Source: Bretschneidera sinensis
Lineage: Eukaryota > Streptophyta > Magnoliopsida > Brassicales > Akaniaceae
Reading direction: 5' to 3'
NCBI GenBank assembly: GCA_023935145.1
Contig: CM043700.1
Span: 66,939,120 to 67,003,119 of the forward strand
Length of the DNA: 64,000 nucleotides
A program made the position numbers and the translations under genes. This document shows positions 44,352-54,880 of the stretch, one piece after another. The notes under the pieces are model-generated. The model was not told the DNA's origin. It did no database searches and was given only the letters and a program-made list of their open reading frames with translations. The first letter of the stretch is position 1. Every line of letters begins with the position of its first letter.

Positions 44352-45284
44352 TTACCCAAAACTATGATTTGTAGCAACTAGCACAGGTAGTGTCTTATTC
44401 TCTCCCATATAAGCATAAGTTAAGTACTTTGGCAATTGTTTCAACTCCAAATTTGATGCCTGGACGATAAAAAGGAAGAAAATAGTATTAGTAGGCACAT
44501 GAGGGTTAAATGGATCGATGTACTTACTTGGATGCTTTGGATAGGCCTCAAGGAGGTGCATAGTGTCAATGATGTCATCAGTAACATCCTTGCATTTGGG
44601 CTCAATATCCGATCTTGGGACACTATAGGTAAGAGTGGTTTCTACTGGATCAATGTGATGGACCTTGGATATGGATGCTTGTGCAGGCTCATCAACTTCG
44701 ATGATCTTACCATTTACGACATTTAGTTGTTGATGTCCTCTTGGAGTAGGTAGTGGTTGGACTGGAAGTTTTCCCAACTTTCTTTCACGTAGCTCCTTAG
44801 CCAATTTCCCCATTTGTTCTTCTAGTCTTTGAGTGGTTTGTTCTTTGTGATCTAATGAAGTCATCAATGTTGTCATTAGTTGCTGTTATAGAGTGGCTAA
44901 TTGCTTTACAAGATCTTCTAGACCATCATTCTTGGGTTCTGGAACTACTTGGGCTGCTTTATGGAAGTTCCTTTATTGCCCTTGAAGGTTCAAGGTGTTT
45001 CGATTGTTGCTCCATGAGAGGTTGGGGTGGTGCTGCCATCCGAGATTGTAGGTAGGTGCATATATATTATAGTTTTTTGGTTCCACATAGTCTACTTGCT
45101 CTTGATCTGCAGTTAAATATAAAGGGCAAGTTTCAGAAGTGTGATCAAAATGAGAACATCTAGCACATACCTGGCCTTGTGTAGCTTGTGGTCGAGGAGA
45201 GATGTTTTGAGTAGACATGACTTTTACAATCATATCTAGCTTCCTCTCCAAAGCATCTAGACAAGCATATCGAGCTTCCGCCAT
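44352..45284 (-). pseudogene. Ath-5 gag remnant fused to the RT linker
   Basis: One - strand frame of 311 codons with stops only at about 44973 and 44886. It starts inside gag (DALERKLDMIVKVMS), keeps an intact zinc knuckle CARCSHFDHTSETC, then NPGWRNHPNF-like residues (NLGWQHHPNLSW) and the proline-rich linker. From ASISK it passes straight to VHHIDPVETTL. In Ath-2 about 200 protease residues lie between these two segments, so the protease was removed in frame. It ends with LELKQLPKYLTYAYMGENKT, the beginning of the RT region, and stops. Confidence 0.85.
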
Positions 45285-45625
45285 TGGTGCTTCTCCCTCA
45301 AATGAATTAGTTGAAAAGCTTCAGGTCAGCAGTTTCAGTACTGCTGCTCGGGTACTCTCTGGAGCTTTTGCACTCGAGCGCACACTGAACTGCGCTCGAT
45401 CACAGATGTGCGCTCGATCGCACAAGGCACTGCGATAGATCGCAATGAGGACAAAAACTCCTCTGCTGTATACGTGAACAAAAGAAAACGAAAAGAAAGA
45501 ATAAATTTGATTTTTGATAAAACTAGAAATAAAACAGAACATAATAAAATAAAATAAAATAAAAATTAACGAAAATAATTCCAAAAATAAATTTAGCGCA
45601 ATCCCCGGCAACATTTCCAAAAACT
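45285..45625 (-). other. Ath-5 leader with tRNA-Asp-like primer site and motif cluster
   Basis: On the - strand the primer site (45619-45603) reads TGGAAATGTTGCCGGGG, matching 13 of 17 bases of the tRNA-Asp complement. It lies six bases after the 5' LTR. The motif cluster at 45371-45444 has GCACTCGAGCGCACAC, CTGCGCTCGATCACAG and GTGCGCTCGATCGCACA. The N-terminal gag domain that should follow is deleted. Confidence 0.75.
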
Positions 45626-46993
45626 TGTTGTGCGGTTATCTACCTAAATTAATTAGTAAATAATCGAACTTATTTTACTTACAAGTGCACAAGGTCAACT
45701 TAGTAGTATAGTGTGCGAAAGCAAGATCATCTCCACAAGGATTGGTGAATTTCGTTTTAGAATTATATTCACAATGTAAAAAGATAGAAATAATAAAAGA
45801 GTTGATTTAGATAAAGATAAAATAATAAGGATAAAGGCGTAGGGACTTGATATCCACCACTAATTATGCTACCACAACAAAACAGTATGCCAATGCTTTA
45901 CTCATGTCATGAATACCTAATGTTTGTCAACCTAAGGGCATGGTATCTACTCAATAAGCTATTGATCTCCCTAAGCAACGAGTTAGGCATGGTATCTACT
46001 CTAACACTTTTCTCTCTCAAGGGATTCAACATGGTATATGCTGAGTTGTTCCTTAAAGAGAGCATAGGATCTGTGGAAATTGACAACCACATGGGACCTA
46101 GGGCATGGTATCTACTCCTGGTTTCCCATGTTGATTAACCCAAGAATCCGGTGTGGATATCTTTTGTTACTAATGTCAGACCCAGGACTCGGTCATCCAA
46201 ATTGATCTAACTAACAAGTCCATACCACATGCACATATTGATCAGACATATACAGATGAGGAATTTAAATAAAAGCAGGCATTAATCAAGTTAAGCAACA
46301 CAACATAAATATCGCAAAGGTGCCAATACTAAATTTATTGAGTAAATATAATTAGGGCTTCAACCAAGCCCTTACTAAAAGTTAAGTACACATAATAAAA
46401 ATAAAGGAAAGAAGAAACCCGAGAGAAGAGTCGTCAATTCCTCTCCATGGTCTCCTTCTCCAAGCTAAAAGCAAAAGATAAAAGAAGTGTTCTCTAAGTT
46501 GTGATTATTTGTGTGTGCTTTACAGGTGTATTTATCGGGCTTGAGTAGTTCTAGAAGGTTCATGAGTTCCTAAACTTTCCTAAAACACAAAACTCCTTTA
46601 TTTCCAAAATAAGGTTATTTCCAAAATAGGGTTATTTCCAAAATAGGGTTATTTCTAAAATAGAGTTATTTCCAAAATAGAGTTCTGTAGTTTACTGTTC
46701 ACACCCGTACATGTGTGCTCGATCGCATTGCTGCGTTCGATCCTTCATGTGTGCGAATGATCGCATGTGCGCTCGATCGCATGCAGTAGTGCGATCGATC
46801 GCACTTTGACCAGAAGCTGCTCCAGGATTTCTAGGCTTCTTCCCTTAAGTGCCAAAACTGCTTCCTTTTTCTCCAAGACCTACAAAAACATGTGAAACAC
46901 ACAAAATGAAGTAAAACAGACTAAAACATATAGACAAAGAGCTTAACACATGTAAATTAAGGGATTTAATTATGAATATTTAAGCACTTATCA
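45626..46993 (-). repeat. Ath-5 5' LTR (1368 bp)
   Basis: Nearly identical to the 3' LTR apart from the roughly 60 bases missing there near 41975 and extra copies of a short unit GGTTATTTCCAAAATA in tandem near 46600-46680. The high identity points to a recent insertion. Confidence 0.92.
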
Positions 46994-46998
46994 TGTAC

Positions 46999-49647
46999 AA
47001 AAAATTCACTGGGCATACCCAGGGGATATACAATGAGTATATACAAAGCAAAAATAGCTTAAAAAAGAAGCCTAATCAACAAAGCTTACAAGAGAAGCCT
47101 AATCTGTGGGCAAAATGCATACACAATTCTATAAATTACAAATTGGATCTTCTTGACTAGTCTGATAGGTTGAACTGTGGTTTGCTCAAATACTTTGGCA
47201 TTTCTAGCCATCCATATACTGTACACTGTGCATGCTAAGGCTATCCTTTGGGCTATGGCTAGGGGGCCAGAACCTCTTATCTTTCTGATCCACTTAATTA
47301 CACTTTCAATTGTAGTCATTTGTCTTCTGCAACCAAGCCAGACTTTGATAGTGTCCCAGGTTTCCTTGCTGATCCTACAAGAGAAGAAAAGGTGCTCCCT
47401 AGTCTCCTCCTGCTCTTTATATAGAGGGTATAATTTATCTTCTCCATCCAGCTGTAGTCTATCCTTTGTGAAAAGTCTGTTCTTTATAGCCAGCCAAAGA
47501 ATAAAGGAGTGCTTAGGGGGGCAGTGACCATTCCACACCAAGGAAGCCTATCTGACTACATTTCCTTTCATCCTGATAGAGTTGTACACTTTATTTATGC
47601 TCAGATTATTCTGGTCCTTCCATTCCATTAGTCTTTCCCTGGCTTGCTGAGTAGAAGATGACTAGCTAGTCAAGTCATTTCTGATTTCTAGAATTTTCTT
47701 CCAAAGGGGGGAGTCATCCTTTCTTGCCATGATCTCCCATATAGATCTATTCTGCAAATAATAGTGTTGAACCCACTGGATCCATAGGGAGTCTTTCTTC
47801 ATGTGAATGTTCTATAGGACCCTGGTTAAGAGTGCCTTGTTCCATGCTTTCAAGTCAACCAGGCCTACCCCACCTTCAGCTTTAGGTTTGCATAAATTAG
47901 CCCAGGCTACAAGAGCCTTCCTCATACCACTATTCCTGCCATTCCATAGAAATGTTATGCACATCCTAATTATTTTCTCCAGGATGTTGCCAGGGATAGG
48001 AAAGATGGCAAGCCAGAAACACTCTGCCCCTTGTAGCACTGATTTGATCAGTTATGTTCTTCCAGTATAAGACAAAGTAGAACCAGCTTAGACATTTATG
48101 TAACCAGATATTTTATCAATGAGGGGGGAGTAGTGGGCAGTATTTAATCTTACTGTAGCCAGAGGAACACCCAAGTACTTAAAAGGAAGACAACCATCCT
48201 CCATTCCAGTAGACCTTCTGATTTCCATTAACTCAGCAGCTTGGACTCCAGCATGGAACACATTTGATTTGGACAAGCTTGCTTGCAGCCCAGAGCACTC
48301 ACTGAACTGATTGACACATTCCATTAGCTGCCCAACAGACCTAGTATTCCCTTTAGAAAAGAGAATGAGGTCATCAGCAAAAGCCAAGTGGGTGATCTTG
48401 AGTTTGTCACACTTAGGGTGATATCTGAACCCATCCTCTTCTTTCAATCTCCTAGAAGTCTGGACAAGTACTCCACAGTCATAACAAACAGATATGAGGG
48501 GAGGGGGTCTCATTGTCTAAGGCTCCTTTTGCCAACAAAGAAACTGTGCAGACTCCCATTGATGGAAAGAGAATAGGTTGTTAATGATACACATTCCATG
48601 ATCCATCTTCTAAATTTATCAGGAAACCTAAGGCCAGCAATTAGACTATTCAGAAAACCCCACTCTACTGTGTCATAGGCCTTTATAATATCTATCTTAA
48701 TCATACACCTTGGAGAGATTCTTTTTCTGCAGTATTTCCTGAGGAGCTTATGGACCAGATAGATGTTTTCAGCCATGCTTCTAGATTTAATAAAAGTAGC
48801 TTGGGCTGGATTGATAATGCAGTCTAGGCAGGGGGCTAATCTGGAGGCAAAGATCTTAGAGATGATATTATATATCACATTAAAACAGGCAATAGGTCTG
48901 AAGTCCTCCACTCTAGAAGCTTGTTTACATTTAGGGATCAAAGCAAGAGAGGTATAGTTTAACTGTTTAAGTAACCTCCCATTCTGGAAGAATTCTTGCA
49001 CAGACCCAATGATATCTTGGTTAATTACATCCCATGCTTTCTTAAAAAATCTGAAAGAATAGCCATCTGGACCTGGGGACTTTTCCTTCCCTATACTCCA
49101 AAAGGCTTCCTTTATCTCTCCCTCTGTGACATCCTTGATCAACAAATTAGCTTGGCACTCTTGGATTAAAGGACCTTCTCTAATGACTTCCAGGTCAAGG
49201 GGTCTGCAACTGGAAGAAGATCCTAAGAGGTCTTTATAGAACTTTAGAAATTCCTCTATCACTTCTATTTCAGAGGCAGTCAGTGAGCCATTTGAGGAGA
49301 CAACAGCAGCTATATGGTTTTTACTAGTCTTCATTTTTAGCAAGGCATGGAAGAATTTTGAACCCCTATCACTATTAAGGAGGTATATGTATTTGGCCTG
49401 CTGTGATAGGAAGCTTCTCTCTGCTTTAGCCAGTTGAGAGGCCTTTAGCTTCATAGCAGCCACCATAGTTTGAAGCTATAGGTCAGAAGGGTTACCATGA
49501 AGCTCCCTTTGGAGATTAGATAGCTTAAGTGAAGCCTCCAGAGCTCTCTCTGAAATGTGGCTGAAGTGTTTCTCATTGAGTTGTTTGAACTGGGGTTTGA
49601 GAGCTTTCAGGTTTCTACACAGTTTGAACAGTTTAGTACCTCCCAAG
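46999..49647 (-). pseudogene. LIN-1 ORF2 C-terminal part: LINE reverse transcriptase and zf-RVT
   Basis: On the - strand, ORF 49466-48510 contains the RT N-terminal region: DRGSKFFHALLK, KEKSPGPDGYSFRFFKKAW, LNYTSLALIPKCKQASRVED, FRPIACFNVIYNIISKIFAS and MIKIDIIKAYDTVEW (catalytic Asp). A stop then replaces the Gly of the GDPL motif (LRQ, stop, DPLPSYLF). A frameshift near 48490 moves to a frame holding the catalytic FADD box (LAFADDLILFSKGN, near 48375), a thumb region (48039-47812) and the zf-RVT domain (47541-47086; CPPKHSFILWLAIKNRLFTK). The endonuclease is absent through 5' truncation at 49647. About 90 bases of the 3' tail follow before Ath-5. Confidence 0.92.
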
Positions 49648-50640
49648 GTAGCAGAACATATTTCTAGATATTTGACTTGTCAACAAGTGAAGTCGAAGAA
49701 TAGACATCCAACAGATTTATTACAACCTCTTCTAGTACCTGAGTGGTCATGTGAAAACGTTAATATGGATTTTGTCTCTGGTTTTCCCCGTACCCAGAGA
49801 TAACATGATGCTGTATGGGTTATAGTGGATAGACTTTCTAAGTCTTCACATTTTCTTCCTACTAAAACTACCTAGAGTCGTGAAAAGTTGGCTGAATTGT
49901 ATGTAGCGGAGATAGTAAGATTACATGGAGTATCCTTGAGCATTGTATCAGATAGAGATTCTAGATTTACCTCTAGATTTTGAAGAGGTTTTCAAGAATC
50001 TATTGGTACACAATTACAGTCTAGTACAGCTTTCCATCCACAAACTGATGGGAAAACGGAGAGAATCATCAGAATACTAGAAGATATGCTGAGGGCAAGT
50101 GTATTGAGTTTCTCAGTGAGCTAAGATGCTTATTTGCCTTTGATTGAGTTTGCATACAATAATCAGTATCAAACTTGTTTTGGGATAACACCATTTTAGG
50201 CTTTATATGGTATGAAGTATAGAACTTCAGTATTCTATGAGGTTTAAAAAGATGGGAAAGTTGAGTCCGAGATTTGTGGGGCCATATGAGGTGATTGAGA
50301 GAGTTGTACCAGTAGCGTATCGATTGGATTTACCCCCAGAGTTAAAGCAATTACATAATGTGTTTCATGTGTCACTTTTGAGAAAGTACTTACACGATGA
50401 ATCTCGTAGTATCTCGAATCAGGCGATAGAACTTCAGGAAGATTTGACCTTTATGCAATTACCGATCATAATTCTAGAAAGAAAAGAACAAGTCTTGTGT
50501 AATAAAGTTATTCAATTGATTCAAGTATTATGGTGAAGTAAAGAAGTTGAAGAAATTACTTGGGAGCATGAAGCAAGAATGAGGAAAGAATACCCCAAAC
50601 TCTTTCATGAATTAGGTAAGGAAATTTCGGGGATGAAATT
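49648..50640 (+). pseudogene. Tek-3 integrase and chromodomain, first copy, after LIN-1
   Basis: Starts with the repeated 16 bases and continues VAEHISRYLTCQQVK, VNMDFVSGFPRTQR (first catalytic Asp), [11 protein letters not shown] (second Asp) and TDGKTERIIRILEDML (Glu). Near 50236 about 185 bases present in the second copy (about 55836-56020) are missing. The C-terminal ORF 50237-50536 has [29 protein letters not shown] and a chromodomain-like end with ITWEHEARMRKEYP. Stops include 49801, 49873, 50121 and 50197. Confidence 0.88.
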
Positions 50641-50659
50641 TTTGTAAAGTGGGTAGAAT

Positions 50660-50984
50660 TGTAATACCCATATTTGTAAAGTAAGGGTAAAGAAGTACTT
50701 TAATAAAAAAATGACAATGAGTTAAAATAATATATCTATATATATATATATATACATATATACAAAAGAACTAATTTTTTTTATATAAAACAATTCTTTT
50801 GAAAAAAAAAAATCATGGACAGCATGAAGAAAAGAAAGAGAAAAAAATAAGAAAAGAAAGATAAAAAAAATAAGAAAAGAAAGTAAAAAAAAAAAAAAAA
50901 CCTAGCAACGGTGGTGGCTTTCTAATATGCAATTTTCTTGTTAGACAACACATACGGTGCATGGCAAATTTAGGGAAGGGGGAT
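50660..50984 (+). repeat. Tek-3 3' LTR start, first copy, cut by Ath-6
   Basis: Starts TGTAATACCCATATTTG after GTGGGTAGAAT and runs to TTTAGGGAAGGGGGAT, where Ath-6 begins. The cut point equals that of the second copy at 56774, which is the main evidence for duplication. Confidence 0.9.
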
Positions 50985-52311
50985 TGATGAGTGCCAAATA
51001 TTGCATATTTTTGCCCCTTAATTTATATTTGTTAATTCTTTAGTTGTGTCCTAATTTGATATTTTGTGTTAGTTCTATGATTTTTAATGTTTTATAGGAT
51101 TGCAAAGGAAATTGAGGATTTAATATGAAAAAAATGCAAAAGTTGAAATCTACTGTTTCAATCGAGCATAGGAGACCTGCAATCGAGCGTAACAGTGCTC
51201 AAGTATTTATTTATATGTTTAGCATAGGAATTTGTTACTTTGAGTTGTTTTTTCGTTGTTTTACAGGTTTACAAGCACTTGGCAAAGAGTTTCACTAAAT
51301 TTCCAAAATTTCCCTTACAGATCAGTCATTTTTCTGGATTAAACTGTATTGATTCATGAAGAACCAGGAGATAAGCCATATATGCTTGGAAAGATCCAGA
51401 TGTTTATTTTCTGGAGAATTTTACGGCTCATAAATATGATATTTCTAGATAAAGTTATGGCAGTTTTAGTAGATAAAGGTCAGGTTGTGCATGATTTCAG
51501 CGCGGGCAGAAGTTTTGAAGGGCATGAGAAGGCTTAAATCCCACATCCCACATCAGATTGGAAACGCATTGCACTCATGGAGTTCCCTTATAAAAGCCCT
51601 ATTTCACTTCATCAAATAGATGTGCAATCTCGGAGGCTTTGCTACCAAGGGGTGCAATCTGGAGGATTTTGCTACCAATCGGGGGAGGCACCACACAGCA
51701 GCTGCGGGTGAAATTTCTCTCTCCATGTATTGTTAGTTTTAATTTATTTCTTTTAAGTTTTAAAGTTTAAAGTTTAGCACTTTAATGTTTGCTCTAATTA
51801 TTCCCTTGAGATTTTTGTTGTCAATTATATTTATGGGTAACTAAATTCTCAAGTAGGGCTAGAGATGAACTTGCACAGTAGATAGTATTTTTGTTTATTT
51901 TTTAATTTATGTATTTGATTTTCAATTACTAAAACTCTTTTGTTTTATCATTCTCAATTCATTGGTGATGTTTTCTTCTCCGAATAATCGTAGAATTTAT
52001 TTTGTTTATGGATTCAGTCATGCTTTCTCTATTGAATGGGATTAGCTCTTTGATTATGTTTGGATCAATCATTTATCTATATTGATTTAATTCTTTGCTG
52101 CAATATCGCTTCTTGAGTATAGTGTCGTCGTTGAATTTTCTCAATAGTGATAATAATTTACATATCTTAAAAATGGTGAATGAATTTTCAAAGGGCTACG
52201 TTTGGTTTAATCTTGGTTTATAAATCTACACCTTCTGATTGAGAATTTTGGGAATTGAGTTCCCAATTGAGTTATTCAATGAATTAAGAATAATTAAAAT
52301 ACCAGATTTGG
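50985..52311 (+). repeat. Ath-6 first copy, 5' LTR (3'-truncated)
   Basis: Starts TGATGAGTGCCAAATATTGC and is collinear with 56775-58067. It ends at CCAGATTTGG, where a deletion of about 1.76 kb (relative to the second copy) joins it to the end of gag. A TATA box, TTATAAAAG, lies at 51588-51596. GATCGAGC-type motifs lie upstream at 51150-51190, although one CpG is mutated. Confidence 0.88.
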
Positions 52312-53917
52312 GCCACTGTGACACGAAGTGGTAAGTCATTATACATCCCAACAACGAACAAATCAGAGGATGTGGAAATGGGTCAAGATTGTAGTTATGT
52401 CAAGCCACCCAAGGAACCTGAGGTGACAAAGAGTCTGTTAAGGTACCATTCCTTCAAGCTTTAAAATCAAGCAAGTGAACTCTAGATCTAAACAATGAAA
52501 TCCTACAGAATCTAAGGCAAGCAAAAATCAATCTTCCTATTTTGCATGTGATTAAACAAGTTCCTACTTATGCAAAAGTTCTCAAGGATTTGTGTACAGT
52601 TAAGAGGAAGAACTATGTGAAGAAGACAGCGTTCCTGACAGAGCAAGTTAGTGCTCTAATTGAGCAGTGGATTCCTCCTAAGTACAAGGATCCTGGTTGT
52701 CCAACCATTGCATGCAGCATTGGAAATCATGAGGTTGGGCAAGCTTTGCTAGATTTAGGAGCTAGTGTGAATCTAATGCCATATTCTATTTATTTTCAGT
52801 TGGGGTTAGGAGAAATCAAACCAACCACTGTGGTATTGCAGTTGGCTGACCGTTCAGTCAAAGTACCCCAGGGTGTGATAGAGGATGTTCTAATTCAAAT
52901 TGACAAATTTTATTATCCTATTGATTTCCTAATCCTTGACACTAGCTATGTTGTTGATACTACTTCTAAAATTCCTTTGATTTTAGGTATACCTTTCCTT
53001 AGCACTACTAATGCTCTTATTAATTGCAGGAATGGGCTCATGAAGCTGTCTTTTGGAAACATGACCCTCGAGGTGAATATCTTCCATATTGCAAAACAGT
53101 CAGAAGATGATGATGAGAGCCACCAGGCATACATGATTCACTCACTCATGGATAGGGCAGTTTCTATAACTCATGATCTTGATCCCCTTGAGTATTTTCT
53201 TGTTAATTCTGAGTTTGATTCTATCAGTGATCCATCTGATGTAGTTGATATTTGTGCTATTTTTTATAGAACTCAGGATTATAGCACTCGGGCATGGCAA
53301 CCGAAGTTTGAGGAGTTGCCTAAGAGAAGTGAAAAACAAATTCCTTCAAGTGTGGAAGCACTCAAAGTTGAATTGAAACCTCTGCCTAAGGGTTTAAAGC
53401 ATGTTTTCCTTGGTCTAGGTGATATTTTTTCTGTTATTATCTCATTTGAATTGTCTGAGTCTCAAGGTGAGAAATTAATTCGGACCCTAAGTGAGCATAA
53501 GTCAGCCTTAGGTTGGAGCATGGCTGACACAAAAGGTGTTAGTCCCCTAGTCTATTCTCATAAAATTAATTTGTAGGAGGGAACTAGCCCTAGTAGAGAC
53601 CCCCAGCATAGACTTAATCCCATTATGAAAGAAGTGGTGAAGAATGAAGTGTTGAAACTATTAGATGCGGGAATCATATATCCTATTGCTAATAGTAAGT
53701 GGGTAAATCCTACATAGCTTGTTCTTAAAAAGTCAGGTGTTACTATGGTGAAGAATGACCTGGGAGAGTTAGTCCCTACAAAACTTGTGACTGGGTGGCG
53801 GATGTGCATTGATTACAGAAAATTGAATGCTGCCACCTGGAAAGAAAATTTCTCTCTCCCTTTTATTGATCAATTCTTGAGTGTGTTGCTGGTCATTATT
53901 TCTATTGTTTCTTGGAT
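52312..53917 (+). pseudogene. Ath-6 first copy: gag end, protease and RT start, fused to Tekay RT
   Basis: After the deletion point come gag-end residues (SGKSLYIPTTNKS). Then the 344-codon ORF 52542-53576 holds VIKQVPTYAKVLKDLCTVKR, the protease with GQALLDLGASVNLMPYS (variant LDLGAS active site), LQLADRSVKVPQGVIEDV and the linker VELKPLPKGLKHVFLG. It ends at a TAG where the second copy reads LEEGTG. The RT start follows: LLDAGIIYPIANSKWVNPT (stop), [16 protein letters not shown]. The Athila sequence ends at 53917 in TTCTTGGAT, equivalent to 61423 in the second copy. This is the longest open frame of any element here. Confidence 0.9.
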
Positions 53918-54880
53918 AGGAGGACGTGCCAAAAACTGCTTTAGGACATATTATGGCCATCATGAGTTCTTGGTGATGCCATTTGGGTTGACTAATGCTC
54001 CTGCAGCATTTATGGATCTATTGAATCAGGTGTTTAAACTATTCTTGGGTAGATTTGTGATTGTGTTTATTGATGATATTTTGGTATATTCCAAGAATGA
54101 AGAGGAGCATATGCAACATTTTGAGATAGTGTTGGCAAGTTTGATGAGAGAAAAATTATATGCAAAGTTCTCTAAGTGCAAGTTTTGGTTGAGTGAAATA
54201 TCTTTCTTGGGCCATGTTGTGTCAAGAGAGGGAATTGTAGCTGACCCATAGAAAGTAGAAGCAGTGTTGAATTGGGAAAAACCCACGAGTGTAACTGAAA
54301 TTATAAGCTTTTTACGATTGATTGGTTAATATAGGAGATTTATCCAAAAATTTTCTATGATTGCTAGACCATTGACTAGATTGACTAGGAAGGAAGTGAA
54401 GTTTAGGTGGTCAAAAGAATATGAGAGGATTTTTCAGATGTTGAAAGAAAAATTGACTATTGCCCCGGCATAGTGCTTCTTTCTGGTGATGAAGGATTTG
54501 TGATATATAGTGATACGTCAAATCAGGGGTTGGGATGTGTGTTGATGCAACATGGGAGAATTATAGCATATATATCTAGGCAACTGAAGAACCATGAAAG
54601 GAATTACCCGACCTACGATTTAGAATTGGCTGCCATAGTTTTCGCTTTGAAGATTTGGAGACACCATCTGTATGGTGCCAATTGTGAAATTTCTATTGAT
54701 CATAAAAGTTTAACGCATTTACCTACCCGGAAAGAGTTGAATTTGAGGCATAAGAGGTGGATGGAGTTGATTAGTGATTATGATTATACAATTCATTATC
54801 ATCTAGGAAAGGCTAATGTAATAGCTGATGCTTTGAGTTGAAAGGCTACTGAGAGATTAGCTGCTATTGGGAGTTATAGT
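53918..54880 (+). pseudogene. Tek-3 second copy: RT from mid-domain and RNase H
   Basis: Tekay sequence begins at AGGAGGACGTGCC, equivalent to 40336. ORF 53745-54251 reads through the junction, so it encodes Athila RT fused to Tekay [53 protein letters not shown]. The RNase H ORF 54473-54841 has [37 protein letters not shown] and [10 protein letters not shown], with the IDHK catalytic Asp kept. Stops occur at 54249, 54328 and 54470, and TGA at 54839. Confidence 0.9.

Larger units (their letters stand above)
41699..46993 (-). mobile_element. Ath-5: Athila derivative without gag N-terminus, protease or pol, nested in LIN-1
   Basis: LTRs at both ends (TGTTGTGCGG to TTATCA) and the 5-bp target duplication TGTAC at 41694-41698 and 46994-46998. 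On the - strand the order is 5' LTR, tRNA-Asp-like primer site, a leader with palindromic motifs, a short gag remnant (45284-44352), a 3' noncoding region, a polypurine tract and the 3' LTR. At 5.3 kb it codes for no enzyme. It is related to Ath-2 (similar LTR architecture and 3' region) but from another subfamily, since the LTR starts differ. Confidence 0.93.
41656..49647 (-). mobile_element. LIN-1: 5'-truncated LINE (L1-type) inserted in Tek-3 integrase
   Basis: A 16-bp target duplication, GTAGCAGAACATATTT, flanks it at 41640-41655 and 49648-49663. Removing it restores the Tek integrase frame seen in the second copy at about 55240. The - strand carries RT and a zf-RVT domain. The 3' end is at the left, with a short poly-A (T run at 41653-41659). 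The LINE itself is about 2.7 kb; the rest of the span is Ath-5, nested in its 3' tail. Long variable target duplications, poly-A and 5' truncation are hallmarks of target-primed LINE insertion. Confidence 0.92.

Noticed and set aside
51349..51537. 62-codon ORF conserved at 57140-57328, looks like a small conserved gene
   Set aside because: Both copies lie inside duplicated Ath-6 LTRs, so conservation follows from the duplication. The ORF is in U3 upstream of the TATA box and has no recognisable domain.
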